Shown one piece after another: positions 36,001-46,019 of a stretch of DNA of 64,000 nucleotides. Within the stretch, counting starts at the first letter, position 1. Every line of letters begins with the position of its first letter. Source of the stretch: Polytrichum commune (lineage: Eukaryota; Streptophyta; Polytrichopsida; Polytrichales; Polytrichaceae). Under the pieces are notes generated by a model. That model did not search any database. It was given only the letters and a program-made list of their open reading frames with translations, and was not told the origin of the DNA. The translations under genes and the position numbers were made by a program. The stretch lies in the NCBI GenBank assembly GCA_950295325.1, contig OX485805.1, forward strand, positions 22,495,501 through 22,559,500, given 5' to 3'.

Positions 36001-37530
36001 GCCTCCACGATGGACCTGGAGGACATGTCCCTCCCGAGGACGGACATCAACATGCCCGTCGACGAAGGCATGCCCGCCATGGAGACGGACGACGACGAGC
36101 CCGCGCCCTCCTACAACGTCGAGGCGATCCTCCGATCCTTGGACGTCACTCCTCTCCGCATTTTGGCGCCGTCGGGAAATCCATCCGACGTGCAAGGGAC
36201 TCCGGGTGGATACACGGGGTCGTCGGCGGGGACAACCCAAGATGTCCTCCCCGCGAGAACGTCTGGAGCGGAGGCATTCGGCACTCCCGGGGGATGCTCG
36301 ACATCCGTGTCGCCCAGGCCAATCGTGGTTCCCAAGATGGAGAACCTCGACCTTCTGGACCAACGGTCCCGACCGACGTTGGACCAGTACCGCAACACGA
36401 GGCGGAGGATGAAGAAGACCCCCTACGTGGAGCTGCCTCCGGGGGCAATCATCGAGGTCTCCGATGAGGACGAGGGCGACATGGAGATCATGGTCGAGCT
36501 GGGGGTAGACTTTGACAAAAACAAGAGGGTCAAAGAGGAGGCGTTGTCCGTCGCCGAGCTTAACGCCAAGCTCGAGCAAAAGATGAAGGAGGACATGGCG
36601 AAGGCGGCAGAGGAGAATGCCAAGAAAATGTTCGCAATTCAGGAGGAGCTGAGGCAGTCGAACGAGAAGACGGACGCCATCCTCGCCATGCTCCAGCGTA
36701 TGCAGAGCTTCTCGGCGCCCCCCCAGCCGGCCTACCCCTTCACTGGAGGATACCCCTCCCAATCCCCTCCACCGGGCATGTTCACCGGAGGGCCTTCCCG
36801 CCAGCAGGCGCCCCACCCCACGCCTGTTGGCACTCCTCCGCCACCAGAGGTTCCCTCGACCACCTCCCACGATGCTGTGGCGGCGGCCATCCAGGAGGAC
36901 GAGGATTTACGAACGCGCGTTCGTGAATCTTCAGGTCCTCCAGTCCTCACCCCTCCCCCTTCAAGGGTAGGACTGCCCTCATACACCGATGCATCGTCTT
37001 TCACCGTCGTCCCCAGGGTAGTAGACAGACATGGCGATGACTCTGCACGACACACTGACATGGTCATTGTGGAGGACACGCAGGGGAGCCCCAATGACGC
37101 ACCAGGGGTGCATGGGATGGACGTGGAAGAAACCCATGCGGCGTGGATGGAGGATGTCAGGATGGACGCGCTCGACCTGGGCGCCGAGGAAGAAGACGCG
37201 CTGCGCATCCAGGCGACACAGGCCTCTCAACCGGAGCGTGAGGCAGAGGCCATGGAGACAGAGGCGGCTGCAGCTGTGGAGGTTACGAACGCGCGTTCGT
37301 TAATCGTTGAGGAGGGACCTGCTGCTCGGTCCAGCGCCGCTACCCCTCCCCCCGATGACGAGGTAACTCTCCTCTGAGAATACCATTTTTTAACGAACGC
37401 GCGTTCGTAACCTCTCTAACATCGCGATGTTTTTATCTTCATCGACATCCAGTGGCCTTGCGAGAGCCCTCTTCAGCGGTCCCCCTTAGGGCCGAACAGT
37501 TTTGTAGGACACGGCATCATTTTGCCTTAG
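33046..37530 (+). CDS. ParB/DGQHR-like protein with a methyltransferase-like region
   Basis: Four exons, all joined in phase 0: 33046-34341, 34463-35788, 35929-37362 and 37453-37530, giving about 1,377 residues. The start is the first ATG, directly after the acceptor TTGCAG. Around residue 339, FWIIDGQHSLEAS matches the DGQHR/ParB-sulfiredoxin-fold signature. Residues about 690-900 follow the order of a beta-class N4/N6 DNA methyltransferase: FALIDFRGIPG where D-P-P-Y is expected, then ELRLEFYVSVL and TVYNVCGGSKFMYAAMMLG where the SAM-binding FxGxG motif is expected. Key residues are missing, so methylation activity is doubtful. A coiled coil (about 1078-1135) and a proline-rich acidic tail follow. 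Exons are GC-rich against AT-rich surroundings. The function is unknown; DNA binding is my inference. Confidence 0.7.
34342..34462 (+). other. Intron 1 with two palindromes
   Basis: Donor GTGAGT, acceptor CTGCAG. Palindromes at 34347-34368 (starting 5 bases after the donor begins) and 34410-34431 fill over a third of the 121-bp intron. Confidence 0.85.
35789..35928 (+). other. Intron 2 with two palindromes
   Basis: Donor GTAAGC, acceptor CTCAG. Palindromes at 35808-35829 (centre CT) and 35881-35902 (centre CA; right arm ends GTATT). Confidence 0.85.
36906..36927. repeat. Palindrome inside exon 3 (first)
   Basis: Arms TTTACGAACG and CGTTCGTGAA with centre CG, read in frame as LRTRVRES within a proline-rich linker. 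It keeps the frame open. Confidence 0.9.
37282..37303. repeat. Palindrome inside exon 3 (second)
   Basis: Arms GTTACGAACG and CGTTCGTTAA with centre CG, read in a different frame from the first exonic copy, as VTNARSLI. It lies in the acidic tail. Confidence 0.9.
37363..37452 (+). other. Intron 3 with one palindrome
   Basis: Donor GTAACT, acceptor ATCCAG. The palindrome is at 37390-37411. The same intron is recognisable inside copies A and B. Confidence 0.75.
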
Positions 37531-37693
37531 GAAAATGTGATAGACTATCACGTGAGAAATGTAAATATTCAACGGATTAATATATGAGCCTATGTTATCT
37601 GCATCGCGTTGCTTCAAATTCTCTGCCCTCGACCCCTTCTCATATGTTGTATATGTTGATGAGATTATGTTGATTCTTGCATACCCACCTCAT

Positions 37694-37848
37694 TCGCGAA
37701 CGCTCGTTCGTGAAAGGATGCGACCCACTGTCCACCTCATTTGCGAACGACCGCTCGTAAATGTACGTGTAGCCGCGCTCACGAACGAGCGCTCGTAAAT
37801 GATGCGCACCGCCCCCGCAGCCTTCATTCACGAACGCTCGTTCGCAAG
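37694..37848. repeat. Four palindromes downstream of exon 4
   Basis: Copies at 37694-37715, 37740-37761, 37778-37799 and 37827-37848, with more drift in the arms than upstream (CGCGAACG, CGCTCGTAAA, TTCGCAAG). They precede the acceptor of the FCP1-like exon. Confidence 0.85.
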
Positions 37849-37980
37849 TGTGCCCTTGAGCACATTTTCCTTGCACTCTCCTCACTTCCTCGTCTTTCCC
37901 CATAATGCACCGTCTTCATTTTCTACGCAAAATTTCATTATTGGATCATAGAATTAAACTAGTCGCGTTGTTCATCACAG

Positions 37981-38748
37981 GACCCCCCGGAGATTGGTCG
38001 CAACCCCTCTACCAGTGGACCTCCCACCCGGAACAAACCTTTCATCGTTTTTGACCTCAACGGGGTGTTGTGTCACACCCAACACATCCCAAGGGTCCCC
38101 ACGCGTCCCTTCCGTCACCCCGACGAAAGGGACTACGACGGCGAGCTCGACACCCTCATTAACCGCAAGGCTGTCCGCGCCCGTCCCGGCTTGCGTGACT
38201 TCCTTCGCGAGGTGGTCGAGTTCGCTCACGTCATTGTGTGGAGCTCCATGGTCATGGAGAACACCGAGCCCATCGTGCACTTCTTGTTCCGCGATCTCCC
38301 GAGCCCTTGCCTCGTCCTCGGCCAAGAGGACTGCGACGAGCTGCTCGACGAGAAAGGTCAACCGGTGCCCAAGTTTGGCGGTCGGGGCGGAGGACAACAG
38401 TTCCTCAAGGTCCTCCGCTCGAGACTCTGGCGAGGCGTCCCCCGTCTGCAAGGGACGCCGCACGGGTGGTGGCCGACTCCAGAGAACACCGTCCTCATCG
38501 ACGACAGCCCCACCAAGAGCGTCTTGAACCCCCCGGGCAACGTCATCTTCCCGGACACTTGGACCGGCGATAGGCAAGACACATTTTTGGTCGATAGGCT
38601 AGCCCCCTACCTTAGAAGGCTCGTGCTCCACGCCGGTAGCATCCCATTTTTTGTTAGGTCCAACCCCTTCGGCAATGCGGCGCTAAGCCCCCGCGATAAT
38701 GTATTCAAGAGCATCATGAGGCTCGCCAAACTCAATAAATTGATTTGA
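37981..38748 (+). CDS. FCP1/NIF-like HAD phosphatase domain exon
   Basis: The open frame begins directly after the acceptor TCATCACAG in phase 0 and ends with TGA at 38746-38748 (255 codons). It has no ATG ahead of the domain, so an upstream exon must supply the start; exon 3 of the ParB-like gene (phase 0) is the nearest fit. Motif 1 is FIVFDLNGVLCHT, with Asn where FCP1 phosphatases have the second Asp. Motif 2 is VIVWSSM and the last acidic motif is VLIDDSPTKSVLNPP followed by IFPDTW. This pattern matches plant FCP1-homology proteins that carry DLNG, probably weak or inactive as phosphatases. It could act as a protein-interaction module. Confidence 0.75.
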   Translation, partial: DPPEIGRNPSTSGPPTRNKPFIVFDLNGVLCHTQHIPRVPTRPFRHPDERDYDGELDTLINRKAVRARPGLRDFLREVVEFAHVIVWSSMVMENTEPIVHFLFRDLPSPCLVLGQEDCDELLDEKGQPVPKFGGRGGGQQFLKVLRSRLWRGVPRLQGTPHGWWPTPENTVLIDDSPTKSVLNPPGNVIFPDTWTGDRQDTFLVDRLAPYLRRLVLHAGSIPFFVRSNPFGNAALSPRDNVFKSIMRLAKLNKLI

Positions 38749-38859
38749 AATGCCTCCATGTCTTTGCTTGTATCATGTGGTTCACATTTACTAATGCTTG
38801 CTTCGTTTTTGGATGTCTTTTGTTGTTGTGATTGTTGTTGTTGTTGTTTTTGCCCATAG

Positions 38860-39860
38860 TCTGCCCCCATATGCGACGCCCCTGTGGTCGACGGCCCTTC
38901 CCGTCCCCTCTCGCCCCCTGCCTCCCCTTCCCGCGACGTCACGGGCTTCCAAATGCCATCCCTCTACCAGTTCTCGGCGGTCGACGCGGCCTCGGCCGTG
39001 GATTACTCCCGCGACGTCGGCATCGACGACGGCGTCGTCAACAGCCCGCCCCCACCACTTGTCGCCCGCGCCTACGCCCCGTCGCCCTCCCCCCTCTCCA
39101 AGGAGAAACGGACGCTCGTTCGTTTGGGACACCTCTCGCCCTCGAGGGACGACGCCGTCGCTCGTCGCGGGCCGAGCCGGCGTCTCCGCATGGAAGGCCC
39201 CCGTTGCCACACCTCCCCCGCCGACTCCGTTCCTCCCCCCGCAACGTCCTCCGCGATCGTGGGCCCTCCACGCCTCGACTCCCCCCCGCCATCCAACATA
39301 ATTGCAATAGTTCCATCGGCTCCGGATGCTCCCGTCGACGCCCCCCTCGTTCCCACCGTTCCCCGCATGGACGTCCCCAAAGCCAAGGTGCCCTCCTCAA
39401 CCCTGAACCCCTTTCTCGCTTTTGCTTTCCTTGTCTTCCGTTTGCGTGCCGTTCTCTTTACGAGCGCCCATCCCAAACCGCCCTCATTATTTTCCCCACT
39501 CCATTCCTATTCTTATCTTCCTATGACGTTGTTTCGCAGGTGGTTACCCGCTCGCTTGGTGCCCGGCCCTCCTCCACGTCCTCCTTGGATAGGCACGCCC
39601 TCAAGGCCGCATCTTCCGAGTCCGATCGTTGTCTGGCCCTCCGGAGAAGCGCAAGACGTTCCCTTTCGCAAACACCCTCGCATTCTACTTATAATACCAC
39701 CTCTTACAATTCGGGAGCGCGTCCTAAAACATGCAAGAACGACACATATTCCTGTCCAGGCAACACACAAGGATACAGTCGTGGGCCTGAGATTTTTAGA
39801 GCCATGGAGGCCGCCAAAAAAAAGGGCTTAGCCGCAAAAAAAAATAATGGGTCGGACTAG
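38860..39860 (+). CDS. Two further phase-0 exons, Pro/Ser-rich then basic tail
   Basis: Exon 38860-39387 follows the acceptor TTGCCCATAG and ends AAG before GTGCCC. Exon 39540-39860 follows TTTCGCAG and ends in TAG. Both read in phase 0 and join in frame. The product is about 282 residues with no domain I recognise: SRDVGIDDGVVNSPPPP in the first exon, and LRRSARRSLS plus a lysine-rich end in the second. A drifted palindrome (39105-39126) lies in the coding part. No start codon of its own is evident, so these may be alternative 3' exons of the upstream gene or a separate gene with a hidden first exon. The donor GTGCCC is weak. Confidence 0.45.
39105..39126. repeat. Drifted palindrome in the downstream exon
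   Basis: Core ACGGACGCTCGTTCGT with lost outer arms. Read in frame as KRTLVRLG. Confidence 0.6.
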
Positions 39861-40189
39861 TGTGACGTCTAGAAGCGTACTAGTGGGACGGACTCCCTAA
39901 ATGGGCTTAGGTGTAGAACATATTTAAGTGCTTACTTTCTATGCTATTCCAAGTTACTCAAGACATTGATGGTATTTCCATTATAATTGTATTTCAATCC
40001 CAATTAATTCATTCAACTTCCATTCATTCTTCGCACCTTCCCTTCCATTCATAACGAGTTGTGATTTCATACGCAACTATTTTCATGTATGCCTCACATT
40101 TTTGTTCACTTCCATGCCTTTATGTATAATAATAGTAGCATACCATTATACATATGGAATTTTTAGTCGTCATTACTGGTCCAATTTTG
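39861..40189. other. 3' flank, no gene seen
   Basis: AT-rich sequence after the last exon. It probably contains the polyadenylation region, but no signal was assigned. Confidence 0.4.
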
Positions 40190-40345
40190 AAAGGTGCATC
40201 CTTATATAGTCTCATAATCAACAAAAAGTCTCCAAATACCGAATATAGTGTTAGTGATGGTAACACTACATGGGCAATTTTACAATTAGTATTGAGCAAG
40301 ACAATCAAAATTGGTGACACTAAATATAATATTGATTGTAGTGAA
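40190..40345. repeat. Composite of element-A end and CACTAAATATA MITE
   Basis: 40234-40258 (AAAGTCTCCAAATACCGAAT then ATAGTGTT) resembles the right terminus of copies A and B. It is followed by the right part of the 22289-22645 repeat (ATTAGTATTGAGCAAGACAA ... GACACTAAATATAAT). Confidence 0.5.
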
Positions 40346-41109
40346 ACCACATGAGCCTGAACAACCACCCCAAGAGTGATTAACCATGTGTACTAGGGGG
40401 GTTTGATGGGGGTCAGGGGTGGTTCTGGAGATGGTTAGCATCTATCATGCTTTTTCCATGGAAAAGAGTAGACAAACCCATTTCTGATTACCCCTCCCCC
40501 CCCCCCCAAAATAAATAAATAAATAAATCTTAATACATAGAGTCCCTTAAAGTCATGAAGTTTCACACATGTACCCATTAATTTCTAACGTGATGGAATA
40601 AGTCATGAAGAAGCACATATGTAGTTGTCACATTCAACATGATGGAATGGCATGGATTTGGGTTCCTTGAAAATGGCACTAATGTGAGAAGGTCCATGTC
40701 AATCTAGATGTTTGGATGAGTGATTGCTCAAATTCCTTCCCCCTCCTGGCCAACCTAATCCCAAACCTAGCACAAGACCATGGTCGTAGTAGGGTGGGGA
40801 TGCTTGCCAAATGCATCCTAATGAACATATTGGGAATACTTGAGGGGGTGCAAGGAACTCCAAGTCTGGTTCAGAGTTCAACATTGTGAAAAACAATCGG
40901 ATCTGCATGGTTGGGTTTGGTGTCATGATAACCTACTAGAAGTTGAATAACACCAATCAAATAAATTAAAGACGTTAGTTGATCCATTCCATGTGTTTTA
41001 GGAATATTTTTTGAATCTTGATGTCTATTAAGCTCAAAGTTAGTGACACTGTGCATTCAAAGTTTATCCCTAGAAGTGCGAGCATTTCTAGGATGAAAGG
41101 CTCCCTTAT
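40346..41109. other. No gene seen
   Basis: Non-coding, with poly-C (about 40495-40507) followed by AAAT repeats. Confidence 0.5.
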
Positions 41110-41475
41110 ACCTCTGCCACACTAAAGTTGGTTGGTGGTCCAACTAGTGGCCCCGGGCAAGGAGGCAATTGATTGGGCCAACTTGGTGTGACAGGGCACC
41201 AACTGGAGCTCCAGTGATTGTCCGATCGAAGCCAACGGGCAGGTGCTCTGCTAATCACTAATTAATTTTGATTATTTTTTGTATTATAAGTTGCCTGACC
41301 GGAGGCAACGGGCTGGTGCTCCGGCTAGTTGGCTGCAAGGGGGGTGCCTTGCAACCAACCAACCAAAGCAATTGCGGGACTTTGTCCCCAATGCCTGGGC
41401 AAGCCACCACCTCCCTTGTTGGGCTCCGAACCGGGGGGATTGACTGGTTGGGACCTTCATCCCCCCCAATGTGGC
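41110..41475. mobile_element. Possible MITE with TGCCACA ends
   Basis: Left CTCTGCCACACTAAAG against the right end AATGTGGCAGGTG (inverted). The interior is GC-rich for the region, with GTTGGTTGG/CCAACCAACC. No target duplication was identified. Confidence 0.4.
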
Positions 41476-41815
41476 AGGTGTATTAGATGATTGAGGTCTC
41501 AAGAGGCTTCAAACTCCTCTCTACTTGCTCTGGCCAAAGTTATTCACTACTAGAAATTGTAGGTGAAATGACACACAATATGTTATTTTTAACACTAATG
41601 TTTTTTTGGCCATTGTGTCAAAGTATTCAACACTATTATGGGTCGGGCATCCGAGATGAGTTTAGCATGAGAGGTTTGAGGAATGTAGCCATGAGCCTTA
41701 GGGATGGGGGGATCAATCCATGCGTCCACTGATGATATGCATTGCCTATGTATAGGCCTTATAGACCTTTTAGCTAGTTAGTAGGAGCCTTGTCTCTTAG
41801 ACCAACCACACCAGG

Positions 41816-42535
41816 GGGGCCCGCATCGGCCGGGCGGGCTAGGCCCCAGCCAGAGTTCGGGAAGTTTTTGAAGCCTTAGTGGCTAATTGCCGGTAGTTGC
41901 TACGAAGGGTCGGGTTTTTTCCAATTTACATCGGCAAGAGCCAGTCTTTTGTAAAATCAATCGGCCAATTGCCTATATTTTCATATTTTCATTGGCCAAT
42001 ATCCAATTAATTGGAATTCATATTGGCACTAATTGTTTAAAAAATGTTTGAAAAGTTATTAGAAATAATTTCTTAGTACAAAATCTTGAATAAGTGAAAA
42101 GAAAGGCAAGTTCAAAACTTTAAATTTGAAGAGTTAATATCCTTGGCAAGAATTGAACCTAGCAATGCCTTCACCGCTTGAAGGCCAAGGGTCCCCCAAT
42201 TCTTCATAGAAGCAATTGGATTTGGTCATGGAAAGGTTGCATAGTTCAAAAGGTTTAAGGTTTAGGGTACTTCCTCAAGTGCATCATCAGATGCCCCAAA
42301 CAAATAGCGCTTTGGATGCTTCCGGCTGAAATCCAATAACTCACAAGAAGAATCGGCTACATTTCTGGGGCATTTTCTGGTCCATCGGCTAATTGCCAGA
42401 GGATTGAAATTACAGTTGGATTGCCATCCGATGGTTGGAAATTTGGACCGGCCATGAGGGAAAATCCATCGGCTGATAATGAACTAGCCGTCGGTTTTCC
42501 CTGAACATAGGCCCCAACTAGACCCCCTGGTGTGG
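41816..42535. mobile_element. Element with CCACACCAGGGGG inverted ends
   Basis: It begins CCACACCAGGGGGG and ends CCCCCTGGTGTGG, a 12-13 bp inverted repeat. Inside, phrases such as ATCGGCTAATTGCC and TCGGCCAATTGCC repeat. No coding frame is seen. The flanks show no clear target duplication. Confidence 0.6.
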
Positions 42536-42799
42536 CAGTTCTATCTGTCAACCAAAATTTAGAGTAGTTTTCTTTACCATGTGGTTTGTTGCTAGGCAAT
42601 ATCAACAATGAATTGGGGCATTTCCATAAGGACAAAGGTCGTTGTGGAAGGATTAAATGTGGCCATGTGCATAGTTAGGCTCCAACCCTTTCCTACTTCC
42701 ACCACAACACATAGTTAGGGGTGCCACATTACTTCACTAATAAGGGGATGCAAGCAAGTGTTGATCCTACACAAGCGACCATCCAATGGGCTAAATGCA

Positions 42800-43238
42800 T
42801 ATACTCTAAAAGCATTTGTCCGATGTTTATCCACATCGGAAGGAGGAGGCCAATGGGATTGAATGGGTTGAAGACTTCAATCTAAGGTTGCAAGACATAT
42901 GTGCTTTGTTCGAACCTCTAGGAGTACTCCATTAGAAGTCTTGTAGTTGTGCTCCGGATGTCAGCCTTCCGGAAGAAAGAACTATACCTATTACATGTCT
43001 ATAGGAAGCAAAATCTTTTTGAGGTCATGAACTAGGCCTTCAAAGCCAAGGGATGAAGAAACTTTTTATTTGGTCTAATTCTGACAAAACTCGCAATCAA
43101 GAGGTGGTCATTGACTCCTTGAGAAGTGCAATCTCGGCTTTGAGAGCAACCAAATCAAAAGTATCATCCTCCGCACCTAATCGCAAAAGGAAACCACCCA
43201 CGTTCGTAGAGAAATTGGCATGCAACAACTTTTTTTGA
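42800..43238 (+). pseudogene. Decayed coding remnant, retroelement-like
   Basis: Frames broken by stops read VYPHRKEEANGIEWVEDF, NLRLQDICALFEPLG and, from 43053, MKKLFIWSNSDKTRN with a basic C-terminal part (NRKRKPPTF). It has the feel of a gag-like or other repeat protein, but I cannot name a family. Confidence 0.3.
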
Positions 43239-45644
43239 AAGAGTTTATGCTTCAACTTTTTTTTCTTTTCAATCCACAGTTGTTATGTTATGGCAATTCT
43301 TTCATATGTTAAATGAACTTGTGTCGAGTGTGCAATCCACAGTGGGCCCCACCACCCCATGTTCTTATTGTTGTTGAAGGTCCTTCAAATCGATTGCCAT
43401 GTGGCATACTTCGACCTTGGGGGAGGGGCATTGTCGCGCCACAGTTTAGTGACAAAGGACGCTTGCTCTAAACTCTCTGGTGTCATTAATGTATCTTGAA
43501 TGCTGACCTATATTTGACGTGATGCCAAATACGTACAAAGAAACCATCCTTACAAAACCCTAGAAAAAAAATCATAAATAACATCCACCCAACAAAGTTG
43601 TTGAAACCGCCAAATTTACCCAACACTAAACATCGGACGCAACCTTGACATATTACCACTAAATGCTCTACATAATCCTTAGGGATTTGTGTGAGACGAT
43701 GTAGGAATCATCACAACTTGAAGTTTTGGGTTTGAGTTGTACACTTTTTGCATGCGAATTCCCATTGCATTCCCGCATCAAAAGATTGCACGTACATTAA
43801 GAAAGTGAAGACACAACAAACTCCTCCCATATAAATTTTGGATCATCTACTAAGAAAATTTCTACCCCTTTATAACTTCTTCATGCTGAATTCAATGGAG
43901 ACGTGCCTTAGTGTGTTGGAAACCTAGTAATTGTTGTTGCGAATCATTTAGAACAATTCGATCTAATTGCAAAGTTTATGGTCACTGCTTAAAGTGACGG
44001 TGTTAGGACCATTTAGCTTGAACACCTTGTGTTGTAATGAAAACGAAGTGTCGTCGTAGTTGAGGGTGGGCCCGAATGACTACAACCATAAGGATTTGAG
44101 TGCATAGTCATGTAGAAAGACCTTCTTGTGCAGGTGATTCCAATGATGAGCATCTAGTGAAAGAGGAGAGATAAGCACTTTTTTTATTTTTTATTTTTTA
44201 TTTTTTTTAGGTCCATGAGCCTTGTTGGTCACTTCCCCACCTTCCCCAATGGCCCTCGCTCATTGGGCCTCACAGTTGGTCTCATCGCCAATCTCTCTAT
44301 GGAGGGACTTTTATCATGAACCCACACATGTCTCCCGTAAAAAAAAATAGGCTTGGCAATGAAGAAGAGCCTTAACACGACACTAACACATCTTATTTGG
44401 TGTGGCATAGAATTGGTGTCCCAAGTCCTAAGTCACTTGAGGTCTATCATGCGATCTCAATTGTTGAGATCATGGAAGTTGGGACTGTACCACTTCACTT
44501 GGGGTTCCGAGTCCTAAGTCCCAAGTATGCCATGGATGCCTACATGGCGACATTTTTTGGAGCTGAGGCTTGGAAATTGTGTTGAGAATTGGGTCGTGCA
44601 AAAGCTGGACCTAACTCTCAACAAATCATGAGATTTTTTGCATAAAATAATCAAGCTCTCACTCTAATGGATATAAACCATGTTTTAATGGTCTCTTGAA
44701 GCTCAAAAGTTGGGACTTCGCCTCCATGTTGAGGCTTGTTGACATGAGTGGGACTTAAGACTTAGGACCCCATGCGACCCGACCCTTAGAGTGGTCTTTG
44801 TAACTAGTCATACAACAACAAGTGTCGTATGACATCTCCTTTTATAGTCACCCACTGAATGCAAGATAATTAATGTGGACTGTGATAACAAAAAGTGTGA
44901 GTCATACTGCATAAGATGTTTAATGTAATAAAAATCAAGGGTTCAAACAACACGGTCGTAAAATTGACACACTCATGGTCCCAAGTTACATAGTATAGTG
45001 TTGTTTAACACTGTGGTGTTAAGACCCATATTTTCCTCTATGATAAGGAGACCCAATCCATCGCCCACTGGTAGAAAAGGGTGGTGGGACAGTTGTGTAA
45101 CAACTCAATTTTAAACAACAAAATTGTGAGATCAACACAGTTGTCGTCCAAAACAACACCAAATTGCGTTCTTTAAGACCATGGTTGTGTCAATTTACAA
45201 CTTTGTTGTTTGGAAATGTCTTTATTAATAGTGCCCATTTGCTAAACTAGAGGGGCATCCGAATCACTGTTCTTAAACATACGTCTTGGATCATCCAAAG
45301 AATCACCTTTGTGTAGGTCTGATGTGTCAAAACTACAATTATCAATTTAAACACATCTAAAAGGTTTGAATTTCGCAGTGTCCATGTAATTAAACTCATC
45401 TGTTGCGAAGGTGAAACAATGCAGTGAACTATTAAGCATCATGACGTTTTCTTAACTCGAGCTAATTTGCCCCTAAAATGATACCATAGACCCCGAATGA
45501 ACACAAACTGAAACCTAGATAAAATGAACCGGCCCTCACTATATTGGGGGACTTCCTTTTACAAGAACCCCATCATTCACAATGCATCAAGAGTTTACCA
45601 AGATGCATCAAACCATAAAGCCACCTGAGCCCACCTTCTAAAAG
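43239..45644. other. No gene seen
   Basis: Repeat-like non-coding DNA, including T-rich runs near 44180-44210 and phrases such as ACTTAGGACC that recur at 44420-44770. No supported feature. Confidence 0.4.
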
Positions 45645-45850
45645 GACACTGAGGGTTGGTTTACACTATGGACCATGAAGGTCGAGGTCCCCAAAATATA
45701 AATTTTAAGGCCTAATAAATGCATTGACATGGTCCAACGGGTTTTGCGGTGAGAGAGGCAAGAGAGGTGGTCCAGTAGGAAAAGGCAAGGGCCCATAGCA
45801 AAGAAATGCCATTTTAGTAATTTTTTAATAAATCCAAGGGTAGGCAGCTC
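45645..45850. repeat. MITE-like repeat, GTTTACA...CATGGACCATGAAG family, copy 2
   Basis: GTTGGTTTACACTATGGACC followed by ATGAAGG, TGGTCCAACGGGTTTTGCGG, TGAGAGAGGCAA and CAAAGAAATGCC. The same order occurs at 47990-48280. Confidence 0.65.
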
Positions 45851-45874
45851 CACATGCTAGACGGCTGCAGGGAA

Positions 45875-45995
45875 GGGGGTCTATAGCCAGCCAGCCCAGG
45901 CCCAGGCCCGGCTTGGCTCGCCGCTGCACTTCCCGGGGCCCACTGGACAGGGCGGGCTAGTTGGCTGGCTGGGCCAGCCGCCGTTGTGGTGTGGC
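45875..45995. repeat. GC-rich inverted repeat
   Basis: TAGCCAGCCAGCCCAGGCCC pairs with GGGCGGGCTAGTTGGCTGGC around a GC-rich core. GGTGTGGCAATGG follows, recalling the 41816-42535 ends, so it may be a relative of that element. Confidence 0.5.
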
Positions 45996-46019
45996 AATGG
46001 TATCACACAACCACCTTTC

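Noticed and set aside
36111-36448. Minus-strand and +1-frame open frames over the GC-rich exons (up to 321 codons)
   Set aside because: They are shadows of high GC3 coding exons. The chosen frame has domain motifs and consistent splice phases.
38832-39370. Alternative frame over exon 38860-39387 (VCPHMRRPCGRR...)
   Set aside because: It is highly arginine/proline biased. The phase-0 frame after the acceptor joins properly to the next exon.
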